10,421 nt of DNA from Porticoccaceae bacterium (GCA_002710745.1 PALW01000025.1:1-10421); one strand, 5' to 3'. Numbered from the stretch's first letter, positions 1-6,238 are shown. Notes: generated by a model from the sequence alone, not told the origin. Numbers and translations: made by a program.

Positions 1-1763
1 ATGAGTTTGTCTACCATTAATTGACTTTGATTTGGTGGAACTACCATATCTTCTAAACCCTGGAAGAAGATGACCGGACAATTTAAGTTATTAAGATGAT
101 TTATTGGAGACCTTTCTTTGTACTCTTCAGATTTATCGATGCGATTTCCAATTAAGCTATCTAAATAATTGGATTCAAATTTGTGAGTATCATCGGCAAG
201 TTTTTCAAGATCACCAATTCCGTAAAGACAAGCGCCAGTTTTAAAAATATCTAGTTTTGTCAGGGCAGACAGAACAGTGAAACCCCCAGCGCTACTGCCT
301 CTAATAATACATCGAGACTTATCAATTTTACTTTTGCTGGAAAAGTATTTTGCGGCATGATGAATGTCTTGTATATCAAAGATACCCCAGTTATTTTTTA
401 ACCTCGCTCTATATTCTCTACCAAAGCCTGAGCTGCCTCGGTAATTGATATCTAAAACAGCAAAACCCCTGCTTGTCCAAAATTGAATTTTAAAATTTAA
501 ACTTCTATTTGTAGCGCTTGTTGGACCACCATGACACAGGAAAATTGTAGGAGGTAATCCACCAGAATTATCATTATATTGGTTGTTTTTTGGAGAGTAA
601 TAAAAAGCGTGAACCGATTCTCCGTTCGCGGACGGGTAATAATTCGATTCACCGATAGAGATGTCATTAACATTTATATTAATTGCATTTGGTTTATACC
701 TTACTCGAAGTTTTAAATCTAAATCGAAGCTAACGATTTCTTGAGGCTTCAAGGGACCACTCGCGACAGCATAAATCTTGTTTTGATGCTTACAAATATT
801 TTTATAAACGGTGTAATCAGTGCGTTTAATTCTAATTTTTGAAGAATCAGATGACGCAAATCCGAATTCCCAATTTGCATCGATGGATCTGGTGAAGGCA
901 ATATCACCATTATCTAGCACACAATAATTTGCAGTTCCAAACTGCCAAAATGGTTCTGCATAATCGCGATTTGAATTCACAATTTGCTCAGTATGATCTT
1001 TATTTGCTCGATAAATATTCCACCAACCAGACATATCTGAAATATAAAATATCTCATTTTTTGAAGACCAATAGGGTTGTGTGATTGATTGCTTTAATTT
1101 TTCTCTAATAATGCATTTTCTATTTTTAATTTCGTCCTTTTCATTAGAGGCAGTCCATATTTCAGTGCTATCCCAAGGCATATTTGGATGATCCCATTGA
1201 ATCCAACATAAATCAGAATTATCTGAGTTGAGGCGAGGGAAAGCATAAAAGTCTGAGCCAGAAATTAAAGTAGTTATTTCAGATGACTCATCAGTGATTG
1301 CGATGCTAACGATATAATTTTTTATGGACCGTGTTTCTGAATGATCCTCGCAGATAGCAATGATTCTTTTATGTCGGGAGTCGAAAATTAGGTCTGCATA
1401 CCTGAGAGAGTTCTTTGGTGTTATAGGAGTAGGGGAAAGATCTTCTTTTGATAAATCCACAGAGTATATTCTTTGGTCACTAGCATTTACAAAATAAAGA
1501 TACTTGCCGAATACCGTATAGGCGATACCACCATACTCGTGGACCTTAGAACCATGACTGAATGGTGCAGGCAATGCATCAGATACATTACCGTGCTTAT
1601 CTTGACAAACAATTACACATCGACCATTTTCTTGAGCTCGATTTTCAGTCCAAAATAGAATCTCACCAAAAGACTGTAAGTAGTTAAGTTCAGTTGATGC
1701 CCTTGATGCAGAGTTGGCATTGATTTCGGATGGCCAAGCGCCATAGGGTTTTGATTTTTTCAT
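1..1763 (-). CDS. S9 (prolyl oligopeptidase) family serine peptidase, C-terminus cut by window edge
   Basis: I translated the minus strand by hand from the ATG at 1761-1763. It stays open through 587 codons to the left edge, so the 3' end is missing. The layout is an N-terminal region of roughly 370 residues that looks like the beta-propeller of this family, then an alpha/beta-hydrolase domain. In that domain I see HGGP (residues 411-414), the family segment NYRGSSGFG just after it, the nucleophile elbow GSSAGG with Ser491, and the acid Asp572 in LEDMVVPP. The third triad member, His, is expected about 30 residues further on, outside the window. Family members are cytosolic or periplasmic dipeptidyl- or acylaminoacyl-peptidases that trim short peptides. 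No signal peptide is visible, which suggests the cytoplasm. The start lies 6 bases after the stop of the SUI1-type gene and has no strong ribosome binding site, so translation may be coupled. The substrate cannot be told from sequence. Confidence 0.9.
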   Translation of the reverse strand, partial: MKKSKPYGAWPSEINANSASRASTELNYLQSFGEILFWTENRAQENGRCVIVCQDKHGNVSDALPAPFSHGSKVHEYGGIAYTVFGKYLYFVNASDQRIYSVDLSKEDLSPTPITPKNSLRYADLIFDSRHKRIIAICEDHSETRSIKNYIVSIAITDESSEITTLISGSDFYAFPRLNSDNSDLCWIQWDHPNMPWDSTEIWTASNEKDEIKNRKCIIREKLKQSITQPYWSSKNEIFYISDMSGWWNIYRANKDHTEQIVNSNRDYAEPFWQFGTANYCVLDNGDIAFTRSIDANWEFGFASSDSSKIRIKRTDYTVYKNICKHQNKIYAVASGPLKPQEIVSFDLDLKLRVRYKPNAININVNDISIGESNYYPSANGESVHAFYYSPKNNQYNDNSGGLPPTIFLCHGGPTSATNRSLNFKIQFWTSRGFAVLDINYRGSSGFGREYRARLKNNWGIFDIQDIHHAAKYFSSKSKIDKSRCIIRGSSAGGFTVLSALTKLDIFKTGACLYGIGDLEKLADDTHKFESNYLDSLIGNRIDKSEEYKERSPINHLNNLNCPVIFFQGLEDMVVPPNQSQLMVDKL

Positions 1764-1769
1764 ATGAAC

Positions 1770-2090
1770 TCAATTTATTATTTTAATATTAAAGTTCTGG
1801 CGTGTTAGCTCAGATTTTACTGATTCAATAAAATTTCCTTGCAGTTCAATTGAATTGTTTTTGACGGTTCCACCTGTTGAGCATTTTTTCTTGAGTTGTT
1901 TCATAACAGATTTAATCTCTATTTGAGATAAATTGAATCCTGAAGCGACCGTTACAACTTTTCCCTTCCTAGCTTTTGTGTCTAATGTTAAAGAAATGAT
2001 ATTAGTAGATTGGACATTGGTTGATAAACTCAATTTTTTGTTCCTGATACGACCTACATCTGTTGAATACACAAGGTTTGAGTTTTTCAT
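1770..2090 (-). CDS. yciH: SUI1/eIF1-like translation factor, YciH family
   Basis: This 106-residue protein matches the bacterial YciH/SUI1 family over its whole length. The N-terminal LVYSTDVGRI corresponds to the conserved opening of YciH. The SUI1 core follows: RKGK (residues 41-44), a VTVASGF strand and turn, the basic helix QLKKKC ending at Cys70, and STGGTVK (71-77), then IELQG. In eukaryotes and archaea this fold (eIF1) enforces start-codon selection on the small ribosomal subunit. In bacteria the role is less clear, with YciH reported to act as a translation inhibitor under stress. The start at 2088-2090 follows a good ribosome binding site (TAGGAG, 7 bases upstream). It lies 16 bases after ubiK and 6 bases before the peptidase gene, in the middle of a tight unit. 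Family assignment is secure; function in this cell is inferred. Confidence 0.93.
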   Translation of the reverse strand: MKNSNLVYSTDVGRIRNKKLSLSTNVQSTNIISLTLDTKARKGKVVTVASGFNLSQIEIKSVMKQLKKKCSTGGTVKNNSIELQGNFIESVKSELTRQNFNIKIIN

Positions 2091-2106
2091 TTCTATGCTC
2101 CTATCT

Positions 2107-2355
2107 TCAGATATTTTCCATTATGTTTTGGAGTTTTTTAATTTGATCTTGCAGTTGTTCTAATTTTTTTTCAGTTCTATCTAGCACCGCCTTCTGAGCA
2201 TCAAATTCCTCTCTTGAAACAATATCGAGATTATCAAGCGTATTCAGAGCAGTCGATCGAATTAAGTCTTTTATTTCACCGCTGAAATGTTTCGCATTGT
2301 TAAAAGTCTCACCAAAGTTATCTTGCAAAGCACTAATAAATTTTTCCTTATCCAA
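2107..2355 (-). CDS. ubiK: UbiK accessory factor (BMFP/YqiC family), TTG start
   Basis: An 82-residue protein of the UbiK (formerly YqiC/BMFP) family. The diagnostic stretch is near the middle: LDIVSREEFDAQKAVLDRT, at about residues 43-61, where members carry a very similar L-V-REEFD-Q-VL-RT pattern. It is followed by a heptad-rich coiled coil to the end (KKLEQLQDQIKKLQ). The N-terminal half is predicted to be an amphipathic helix. In E. coli, UbiK binds UbiJ and supports aerobic ubiquinone synthesis; these proteins trimerise through the coiled coil. The start is TTG at 2353-2355: a TAG stop sits directly upstream in frame, and a strong AAGGAG lies 8 bases before the TTG. The gene is first in a unit with the SUI1-type factor and the S9 peptidase and is divergent from the porin-glnK-amtB genes. 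Being close to glnK-amtB is common in gammaproteobacteria. Confidence 0.92.
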   Translation of the reverse strand: MDKEKFISALQDNFGETFNNAKHFSGEIKDLIRSTALNTLDNLDIVSREEFDAQKAVLDRTEKKLEQLQDQIKKLQNIMENI

Positions 2356-2363
2356 CTATCAAT

Positions 2364-2369
2364 CTCCTT
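2364..2369 (-). promoter_or_regulatory. Ribosome binding site fixing the TTG start of ubiK
   Basis: Read on the minus strand, this is AAGGAG, a near-complete anti-16S match, 8 bases before the TTG at 2353-2355. No in-frame ATG or GTG lies between it and the conserved part of the protein, and an in-frame TAG immediately precedes the TTG, so the site decides the start. Confidence 0.8.
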
Positions 2370-2385
2370 TCAGATTTTTATGAGA

Positions 2386-2413
2386 ATTGTACAGAAATAA
2401 CCAAAGATTTAAA
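2386..2413 (-). promoter_or_regulatory. Candidate sigma-70 promoter for the ubiK unit
   Basis: On the minus strand, TACAAT (2386-2391) is one base from the TATAAT consensus. A TTTAAA (2408-2413), four of six matches to the -35 box, lies 16 bases upstream. The position, about 25 bases before the ubiK ribosome binding site, is reasonable. The region is AT-rich, so a chance match is possible. Confidence 0.35.
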
Positions 2414-2427
2414 TAAACAAACTTATT

Positions 2428-2444
2428 GATTCTGTATTGGTGCA
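2428..2444. promoter_or_regulatory. Weak NtrC-like half-site (distal)
   Basis: The right half GGTGCA (2439-2444) matches the NtrC dyad consensus TGCACC-N5-GGTGCA exactly, but the left half (GATTCT) hardly matches. Its centre is 41 bases, close to four helical turns, upstream of the better site at 2469-2485, so both would face the same side of the DNA. It is proposed only because of that spacing and the nearby sigma-54 promoter. Confidence 0.35.
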
Positions 2445-2468
2445 GAAAAAAAATATTGATCAGAGAAG

Positions 2469-2485
2469 CGCACCATTCTAGAGCA
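2469..2485. promoter_or_regulatory. Candidate NtrC enhancer site (proximal)
   Basis: CGCACC-ATTCT-AGAGCA matches nine of the twelve specified positions of the NtrC dyad TGCACC-N5-GGTGCA with the correct five-base spacer. Its centre (2477) lies about 108 bases before the transcription start predicted from the sigma-54 promoter, where NtrC enhancers typically sit; the E. coli glnA promoter has one near -108. It would let phosphorylated NtrC activate the porin-glnK-amtB unit during nitrogen limitation. Confidence 0.6.
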
Positions 2486-2518
2486 TAAAGAATTTATTTA
2501 AATAACTATTGCAGCAAG

Positions 2519-2531
2519 CAAATTATTGAAA
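2519..2531 (-). promoter_or_regulatory. Possible IHF site between enhancer and promoter
   Basis: On the minus strand this reads TTTCAATAATTTG, one mismatch from the IHF consensus WATCAANNNNTTR. It sits between the NtrC-like site and the sigma-54 promoter, where IHF bending usually helps activator contact. The surrounding DNA is very AT-rich, so this is a weak call. Confidence 0.3.
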
Positions 2532-2558
2532 TTACAGCAATTTTTTTTTGTATTGCTT

Positions 2559-2574
2559 TGGCACGGTATATGCA
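2559..2574 (+). promoter_or_regulatory. Sigma-54 (RpoN) -24/-12 promoter of the porin-glnK-amtB unit
   Basis: TGGCACG-GTAT-ATGCA matches the sigma-54 consensus TGGCACG-N4-TTGCW at every position but one. The -24 element is perfect, and the essential GG (2560-2561) and GC (2572-2573) have the right spacing. Transcription would begin near 2585, giving a leader of about 58 bases before the porin ATG at 2643. Sigma-54 control with NtrC is the classical arrangement for glnK-amtB operons. Confidence 0.88.
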
Positions 2575-2586
2575 ATGTTTAGATTA

Positions 2587-2607
2587 GGTCAGAAAATTTT
2601 TTCGGCC
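2587..2607 (+). promoter_or_regulatory. Possible 5' leader hairpin just after the predicted start
   Basis: The leader can fold GGTC (2587-2590) against GGCC (2604-2607), then GAAA (2592-2595) against TTTC (2600-2603). One A is bulged, one pair is a G-U wobble, and the loop is four bases. A hairpin at the extreme 5' end often stabilises mRNA; that role here is inference. The stem is short. Confidence 0.3.
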
Positions 2608-2642
2608 ACGATTAATTTAAATTGCTAACTTGGGAGTAAAAA

Positions 2643-3308
2643 ATGAAGTTTATTAAAACAACAATTTGCGCGGCGACTTTAATGACAGCATCAGCAGCTA
2701 TGACTGCTGAAGTTTCAGGAAACGTAGCGCTTGGATCTGAATATTTCTTTAGGGGCGTTGATCAGTCTGGTGGGGCAGCGCTCTCTGGAGGTTTCGATGT
2801 AAATTTCGATAGCGGCCTTTACATCGGAACGTGGGCATCTAGTATTGATTTCAGTAATGGACCCGAGCTTGATTACTACATTGGGTACGGCGGAAGTATC
2901 ACAGACGCTGTTTCTTTTGATGTAGGGTATTTGATGTATGGGTACCCTGGAGACACTTCAAATGATTTTAACGAATTTTATGGAAGTGTTTCTTTTGGAG
3001 ATGCCACTGTCGGAATGGCTTACTCAGACGACTATTTCGCTTCAACAGGTGAGACAACCTATTTGTACATCGATTATGGATTTGACATTGCGGAAAACAT
3101 GAGTATAGGTCTTCACTATGGGACGATTTCAGCAGATGACGATGAGGCATACGATGCCGTGTTTGAAGACACGATTGCTGACTATTCAGTCACGCTCAGC
3201 ACCTCAGCGGCTGGTTTGGGAATAGATTTTTCTCTTATCAACTCAAATGGTAGTGGAGCGCTAGATGCGGACACTGAGTTTGCTGTGACAATTTCTAAGT
3301 CACTTTAA
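2643..3308 (+). CDS. TorF-family putative outer-membrane porin
   Basis: A 221-residue protein with a signal peptide: basic MKFIK, a hydrophobic Ala-rich core and likely cleavage near Ala19-Ala22. The mature part is rich in alternating aromatic and small residues and Gly/Asp turns, as in a beta-barrel. It opens with GNVALGSEYFFRGVDQS, the conserved start of the TorF (Gcw_chp) family, followed by GGFDVNFDSGLYIGTWASS and ELDYYIGYGGS, also family hallmarks. It ends in ISKSL without a terminal Phe. A GGGAG ribosome binding site lies 6 bases before the ATG. It is the first gene after the sigma-54 promoter and only 16 bases before glnK, so it should be co-induced with glnK-amtB under nitrogen limitation. 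The inferred job is passage of ammonium, urea or small amines across the outer membrane. No substrate is established for the family that I can cite. Confidence 0.88.
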   Translation: MKFIKTTICAATLMTASAAMTAEVSGNVALGSEYFFRGVDQSGGAALSGGFDVNFDSGLYIGTWASSIDFSNGPELDYYIGYGGSITDAVSFDVGYLMYGYPGDTSNDFNEFYGSVSFGDATVGMAYSDDYFASTGETTYLYIDYGFDIAENMSIGLHYGTISADDDEAYDAVFEDTIADYSVTLSTSAAGLGIDFSLINSNGSGALDADTEFAVTISKSL

Positions 3309-3324
3309 TTTCTGTAGATGTTGA

Positions 3325-3663
3325 ATGAAGTTAATTACTGCGATCATTAAGCCGTTTAAATTGGACGATGTCAGAGAGGCTCTTGGTGACATTGGTATAT
3401 CTGGAGCAACGGTGACGGAAGTCAAGGGATACGGACGCCAAAAAGGTCACGTTGAGCTATATCGTGGAACAGAATATACGGTTGATTTCATGCCCAAGGT
3501 TAAGATAGAAGTTGCATTGAGTGATGAGGTTTTAGACTCCGCTCTGGAGGTGATTACTCAAGCTGCTTCAACTGGAAAAATTGGTGACGGAAAAGTTTTC
3601 GTCACCAGTTTGTCTGATGCAGCTCGGGTAAGAACAGGCGAAATCGGTTCGATGGCAATTTGA
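3325..3663 (+). CDS. glnK: P-II nitrogen regulatory protein, GlnK type (amtB-linked)
   Basis: A 112-residue P-II protein of standard length. P-II trimers bind ATP, ADP and 2-oxoglutarate; GlnK plugs AmtB when nitrogen is ample. Visible landmarks are IIKPFKLDDVREAL at the N-terminus, the T-loop around residues 37-55 (GRQKGHVELYRGTEY) with Tyr51, the uridylylation site for GlnD, the B-loop TGKIGDGK (83-90), and the C-loop RVRTGE (101-106). Position 54 is Asp, as in many GlnB proteins, but linkage to amtB argues for a GlnK role. There is no obvious ribosome binding site before the ATG, and the porin stop is 16 bases upstream, so translation may depend partly on the porin. The C-terminal tail (IGSMAI) differs from the second P-II gene downstream. 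Confidence 0.95.
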   Translation: MKLITAIIKPFKLDDVREALGDIGISGATVTEVKGYGRQKGHVELYRGTEYTVDFMPKVKIEVALSDEVLDSALEVITQAASTGKIGDGKVFVTSLSDAARVRTGEIGSMAI

Positions 3664-3701
3664 TTTGCAGTTAAAAAATATTTTTTAAAGAGGATTTTAT
3701 A

Positions 3702-4940
3702 ATGGATGGAATTTTTCAATTAAGCTACGCTCTTGATACCTTCTACTTCCTTATTTGTGGTGCGTTGGTCATGTGGATGGCCGCAGGATTCACAATGCTG
3801 GAAGCAGGTTTGGTCAGAGCAAAAAATACAACAGTTATACTTACCAAAAATGTGGCACTTTTTTCAATCGCGTGCACCATGTATATGGTTTGTGGTTACA
3901 GCATAATGTATGGCGGCGGTGATTTTGCTTTATTTTTAAGCGGAATTACTGGCGATGGCGCTACCGGCATGGAAGAACCAGCAACGTATGCACCTTCTGC
4001 AGACTTTTATTTCCAGGTTGTTTTTGTCGCAACAGCGATGTCGATCATCTCTGGCTCAGTAGCTGAAAGGATCAAGCTCTGGGCTTTCCTGGTTTTCGCC
4101 GTGGTTTTAACCGGTTTCATTTATCCTTTGGAAGGGTCATGGACTTGGGGCGGGATGCCGGTATTTGGCATGTACACCCTAGGAGATCTAGGTTTCTCAG
4201 ACTTTGCTGGATCAGGAATTGTCCACCTAGCAGGCGCATCTGCGGCACTTGCAGGAGTGATGTTACTTGGAGCAAGGACAGGGAAGTATGGTGAGGATGG
4301 ATCAGTTAATGCGATACCAGGTAGCAGTTTACCTTTAGCAACCCTTGGAACTTTCGTTCTTTGGCTAGGCTGGTTTGGCTTCAACGGTGGATCAGTGTTA
4401 GCGACTGCAACAGTCGAGAGTGCGAATGCTGTAGCGGTTGTATTTATGAACACCAATGCAGCGGCCAGTGGTGGGTTGATTGCAGCCCTTCTGGTGGCAA
4501 AGCTAATGTTTGGTAAAGCAGATCTGACAATGGCATTAAATGGAGCACTCGCTGGACTTGTAGCAATTACTGCAGAGCCATCAACTCCAACACCGCTTTA
4601 TGCGACGTTATTCGGCGCAGCAGGCGGAGCGTTAGTGGTATTTAGTATTATTTTCTTGGACAAGATGAAAATAGATGATCCAGTTGGAGCAATTTCAGTG
4701 CATGGTACTGTGGGAATCTTAGGATTATTACTTGTTCCACTTACAAATGACGGCGCAACTTTCTCGGGGCAGATTATCGGTGCTCTTACCATTTTCGTAT
4801 GGGTTTTTGCAGCCAGCTATGTAGTTTGGACAGTACTTAAAATGACTATGGGTATTAGAGTCTCTCCTGAAGAAGAAGCAAATGGAGTGGATGCTTCGGA
4901 GACGGGTATGGATGCTTATCCGGAGTTCACAGCAAAATAA
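3702..4940 (+). CDS. amtB: AmtB ammonium transporter
   Basis: This 412-residue protein is a full-length Amt/Mep/Rh ammonium channel of the inner membrane, with about 11 membrane helices. The family signature is clear: DFAGSGIVHLAGA (167-179) carries the first pore His (175) and ISVHGTVGILG (331-341) the second (334). FQVVF (104-108) holds the equivalent of the periplasmic gate Phe, and GWFGFNGG (223-230) the second gate region. EGSWTWGG (144-151) supplies the Trp of the ammonium recruitment site. The cytoplasmic tail from about 383 (MGIRVSPEEEANGVDASETGMDAYPEF) is the GlnK-binding, gating segment. Unlike E. coli AmtB, it starts almost directly with the first helix and has no signal peptide. 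AGAGGA lies about 7 bases before the ATG, and the gap after glnK is 38 bases without a terminator. It is the last gene of the sigma-54 unit, closed by a hairpin terminator. Confidence 0.97.
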   Translation: MDGIFQLSYALDTFYFLICGALVMWMAAGFTMLEAGLVRAKNTTVILTKNVALFSIACTMYMVCGYSIMYGGGDFALFLSGITGDGATGMEEPATYAPSADFYFQVVFVATAMSIISGSVAERIKLWAFLVFAVVLTGFIYPLEGSWTWGGMPVFGMYTLGDLGFSDFAGSGIVHLAGASAALAGVMLLGARTGKYGEDGSVNAIPGSSLPLATLGTFVLWLGWFGFNGGSVLATATVESANAVAVVFMNTNAAASGGLIAALLVAKLMFGKADLTMALNGALAGLVAITAEPSTPTPLYATLFGAAGGALVVFSIIFLDKMKIDDPVGAISVHGTVGILGLLLVPLTNDGATFSGQIIGALTIFVWVFAASYVVWTVLKMTMGIRVSPEEEANGVDASETGMDAYPEFTAK

Positions 4941-4965
4941 TTGGCGACCCCTTCGCATAATCTTT

Positions 4966-4993
4966 ATCCGGGGCTTTGCCCCGGATTTTTTTT
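4966..4993 (+). terminator. Intrinsic terminator after amtB
   Basis: A perfect nine-base-pair stem, ATCCGGGGC (4966-4974) against GCCCCGGAT (4978-4986), with a TTT loop, runs directly into eight T residues (4986-4993). It lies 26 bases after the amtB stop, so the porin-glnK-amtB transcript should end here and the second P-II gene needs its own promoter or read-through. Confidence 0.95.
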
Positions 4994-5011
4994 ATTTAAA
5001 TTTTAGTGTTC

Positions 5012-5017
5012 TATAAT
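5012..5017 (+). promoter_or_regulatory. Candidate -10 box of the second P-II gene
   Basis: A perfect TATAAT lies 18 bases after the terminator T-run and 65 bases before the ATG at 5083. No good -35 box is seen at 16-18 bases upstream, which falls in the terminator's T-tract. It suggests a sigma-70 promoter, consistent with steady expression rather than sigma-54 control. Confidence 0.45.
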
Positions 5018-5082
5018 TATTGCCTACTGATTTTTCGGCCAAAAAAGAGTATCATCGAAGACCATTATTAGGATTTACACTT

Positions 5083-5421
5083 ATGAAATTAATAACAGCA
5101 GTAATAAAACCTTTCAAATTAGATGACGTCAGAGAAGCTCTAGCAGAAATAGGAATACAAGGGATGACAGTAACTGAAGTCAAAGGTTTCGGACGACAGA
5201 AGGGTCATACTGAGCTCTATAGAGGCGCTGAATATGTAGTCGATTTCCTACCCAAGGTAAAACTAGAGATAGCGGTGCCATCTGAAATGGAAGAGAATGT
5301 AGTTGAGGTTATAATTAAGTCTGCCTCCACCGGTAAAATTGGGGATGGCAAGATATTTATTTCATCATTAGAAGAAGTTATTAGAATCAGGACTGGTGAG
5401 ACGGGCGCTGACGCAATTTAA
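5083..5421 (+). CDS. glnB: Second P-II nitrogen regulatory protein, GlnB-like
   Basis: A second 112-residue P-II protein. By manual alignment it matches the upstream GlnK at 77 of 112 positions. Tyr51 in RGAEY, the TGKIGDGK loop and IRIRTGE are all intact, so it should be uridylylated and bind nucleotide and 2-oxoglutarate. The T-loop wording KGFGRQKGHTELYRGAEY and the following VVDFLPKVK are closer to E. coli GlnB than the first copy is, hence the provisional glnB name; GlnB normally controls NtrB and GlnE (ATase). I chose the ATG at 5083 because P-II proteins begin MKLI and an AGGA lies 9 bases upstream. The frame stays open further upstream from a TTG at 5020, but that would add 21 residues foreign to the family. 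It is separated from amtB by a terminator, so it is probably expressed independently. Confidence 0.93.
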   Translation: MKLITAVIKPFKLDDVREALAEIGIQGMTVTEVKGFGRQKGHTELYRGAEYVVDFLPKVKLEIAVPSEMEENVVEVIIKSASTGKIGDGKIFISSLEEVIRIRTGETGADAI

Positions 5422-5480
5422 CGCAGTTTGTCAGTATTTTTTTTATGGTTCATGACGTTTAACTCTCGCAGATCGCAAAT

Positions 5481-6215
5481 ATGTTAAATAATCTTCTTAA
5501 AGCTAAAGGCGTTTTTGTTTGTGTATTGTTGTTGAGTTGCTCTGCACCAGCTAATGACACTGATATATTGGAGAAATTGAAAGCTGCCCGCGCGGACCTA
5601 GAGTATAATATAATAGGACCTTCAGAAGTGCCTGGATTCGTTGAGCTTCAAATCGGTAATGATTCTAATTTTTATGTATCAAGCGACGGAAAATTCTTGT
5701 TTGACGGGGATGTATATCTTGTTGGGGAAGGAGATTTTTCAAATGTCAAAGAATTCAAGCTGAATGATGCTCGAAAGCAAGCAATCATAGGATTAGATTT
5801 TGAAGACTTAATAGTTTTTGAAGCCCAAGGACAAAGAAAGGCAACAATAAATGTTTTTACAGACATTGATTGCGGATTCTGCAGAAAGCTACACAAGGAA
5901 GTTCCAGGTCTCAATAAGCTTGGTATAGAAGTTCGATATCTCGCATTTCCTAGAGCCGGTATTGGCTCCAAATCATATCAGAAAGCGGTAACTGCTTGGT
6001 GCTCCGATAATCCTTTAACTGCGCTGACTGATTACAAGAACGGTGTAGACAAACAAATTCTTGAATGTGATGAAAATCCAGTTGCAGAGCAGTATCAGCT
6101 TGGACAAACGCTTGGAATTAGCGGGACGCCAGCAATTGTTCTGGATGATGGAACTCTTGTTCCGGGATATCGCACTGCTGATGCCATTGCAAAGATATTA
6201 GATCTACCAGGTTAG
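5481..6215 (+). CDS. dsbC: DsbC-type thiol:disulfide interchange protein (periplasmic isomerase)
   Basis: A 244-residue DsbC/DsbG-family protein. An N-terminal export signal (residues 1-24, VFVCVLLLSCSAPA) is followed by a small dimerisation domain to about residue 90, then a thioredoxin-fold domain. The active site is CGFC (131-134), where E. coli DsbC has CGYC. The cis-proline is Pro217 in GTPAIV, and Cys174 and Cys196 match the second, structural disulfide of DsbC. These features indicate a periplasmic enzyme that reshuffles wrong disulfides and is kept reduced by DsbD. Cleavage could be by signal peptidase I after Ala24. LLSC (17-20) also resembles a lipobox, though Leu just before Ser is not ideal. 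It lies directly before hom, as in Pseudomonas relatives. No strong ribosome binding site is seen before the ATG. Confidence 0.93.
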   Translation: MLNNLLKAKGVFVCVLLLSCSAPANDTDILEKLKAARADLEYNIIGPSEVPGFVELQIGNDSNFYVSSDGKFLFDGDVYLVGEGDFSNVKEFKLNDARKQAIIGLDFEDLIVFEAQGQRKATINVFTDIDCGFCRKLHKEVPGLNKLGIEVRYLAFPRAGIGSKSYQKAVTAWCSDNPLTALTDYKNGVDKQILECDENPVAEQYQLGQTLGISGTPAIVLDDGTLVPGYRTADAIAKILDLPG

Positions 6216-6238
6216 AAATAAAATAGACAAATCTCATT

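Noticed and set aside
1473..1658. A 61-codon plus-strand open frame
   Set aside because: It lies wholly inside the peptidase gene on the other strand, has no ribosome binding site and no recognisable motif.
1933..2163. A 76-codon plus-strand frame across the SUI1-type gene and ubiK
   Set aside because: It is antisense to two well-supported genes and spans their junction; its hydrophobic look comes from reverse-reading Lys/Glu-rich codons.
3671..3688. Perfect 18-base AT palindrome between glnK and amtB
   Set aside because: It has no loop and only A-T pairs apart from nothing else, so it is unlikely to be a terminator or stable RNA hairpin; it precedes the amtB ribosome binding site and is probably chance in AT-rich DNA.
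4121..4456. A 111-codon minus-strand frame within amtB, with others at 4598-4792 and 4728-4958
   Set aside because: These are antisense shadows of the amtB coding frame, without start signals or motifs.
5020..5082. An upstream TTG start adding 21 residues to the second P-II protein
   Set aside because: P-II proteins begin with MK(L/K)I at the later ATG, which has an AGGA at proper distance; the added residues match nothing in the family, and the TTG lies almost on the candidate promoter.
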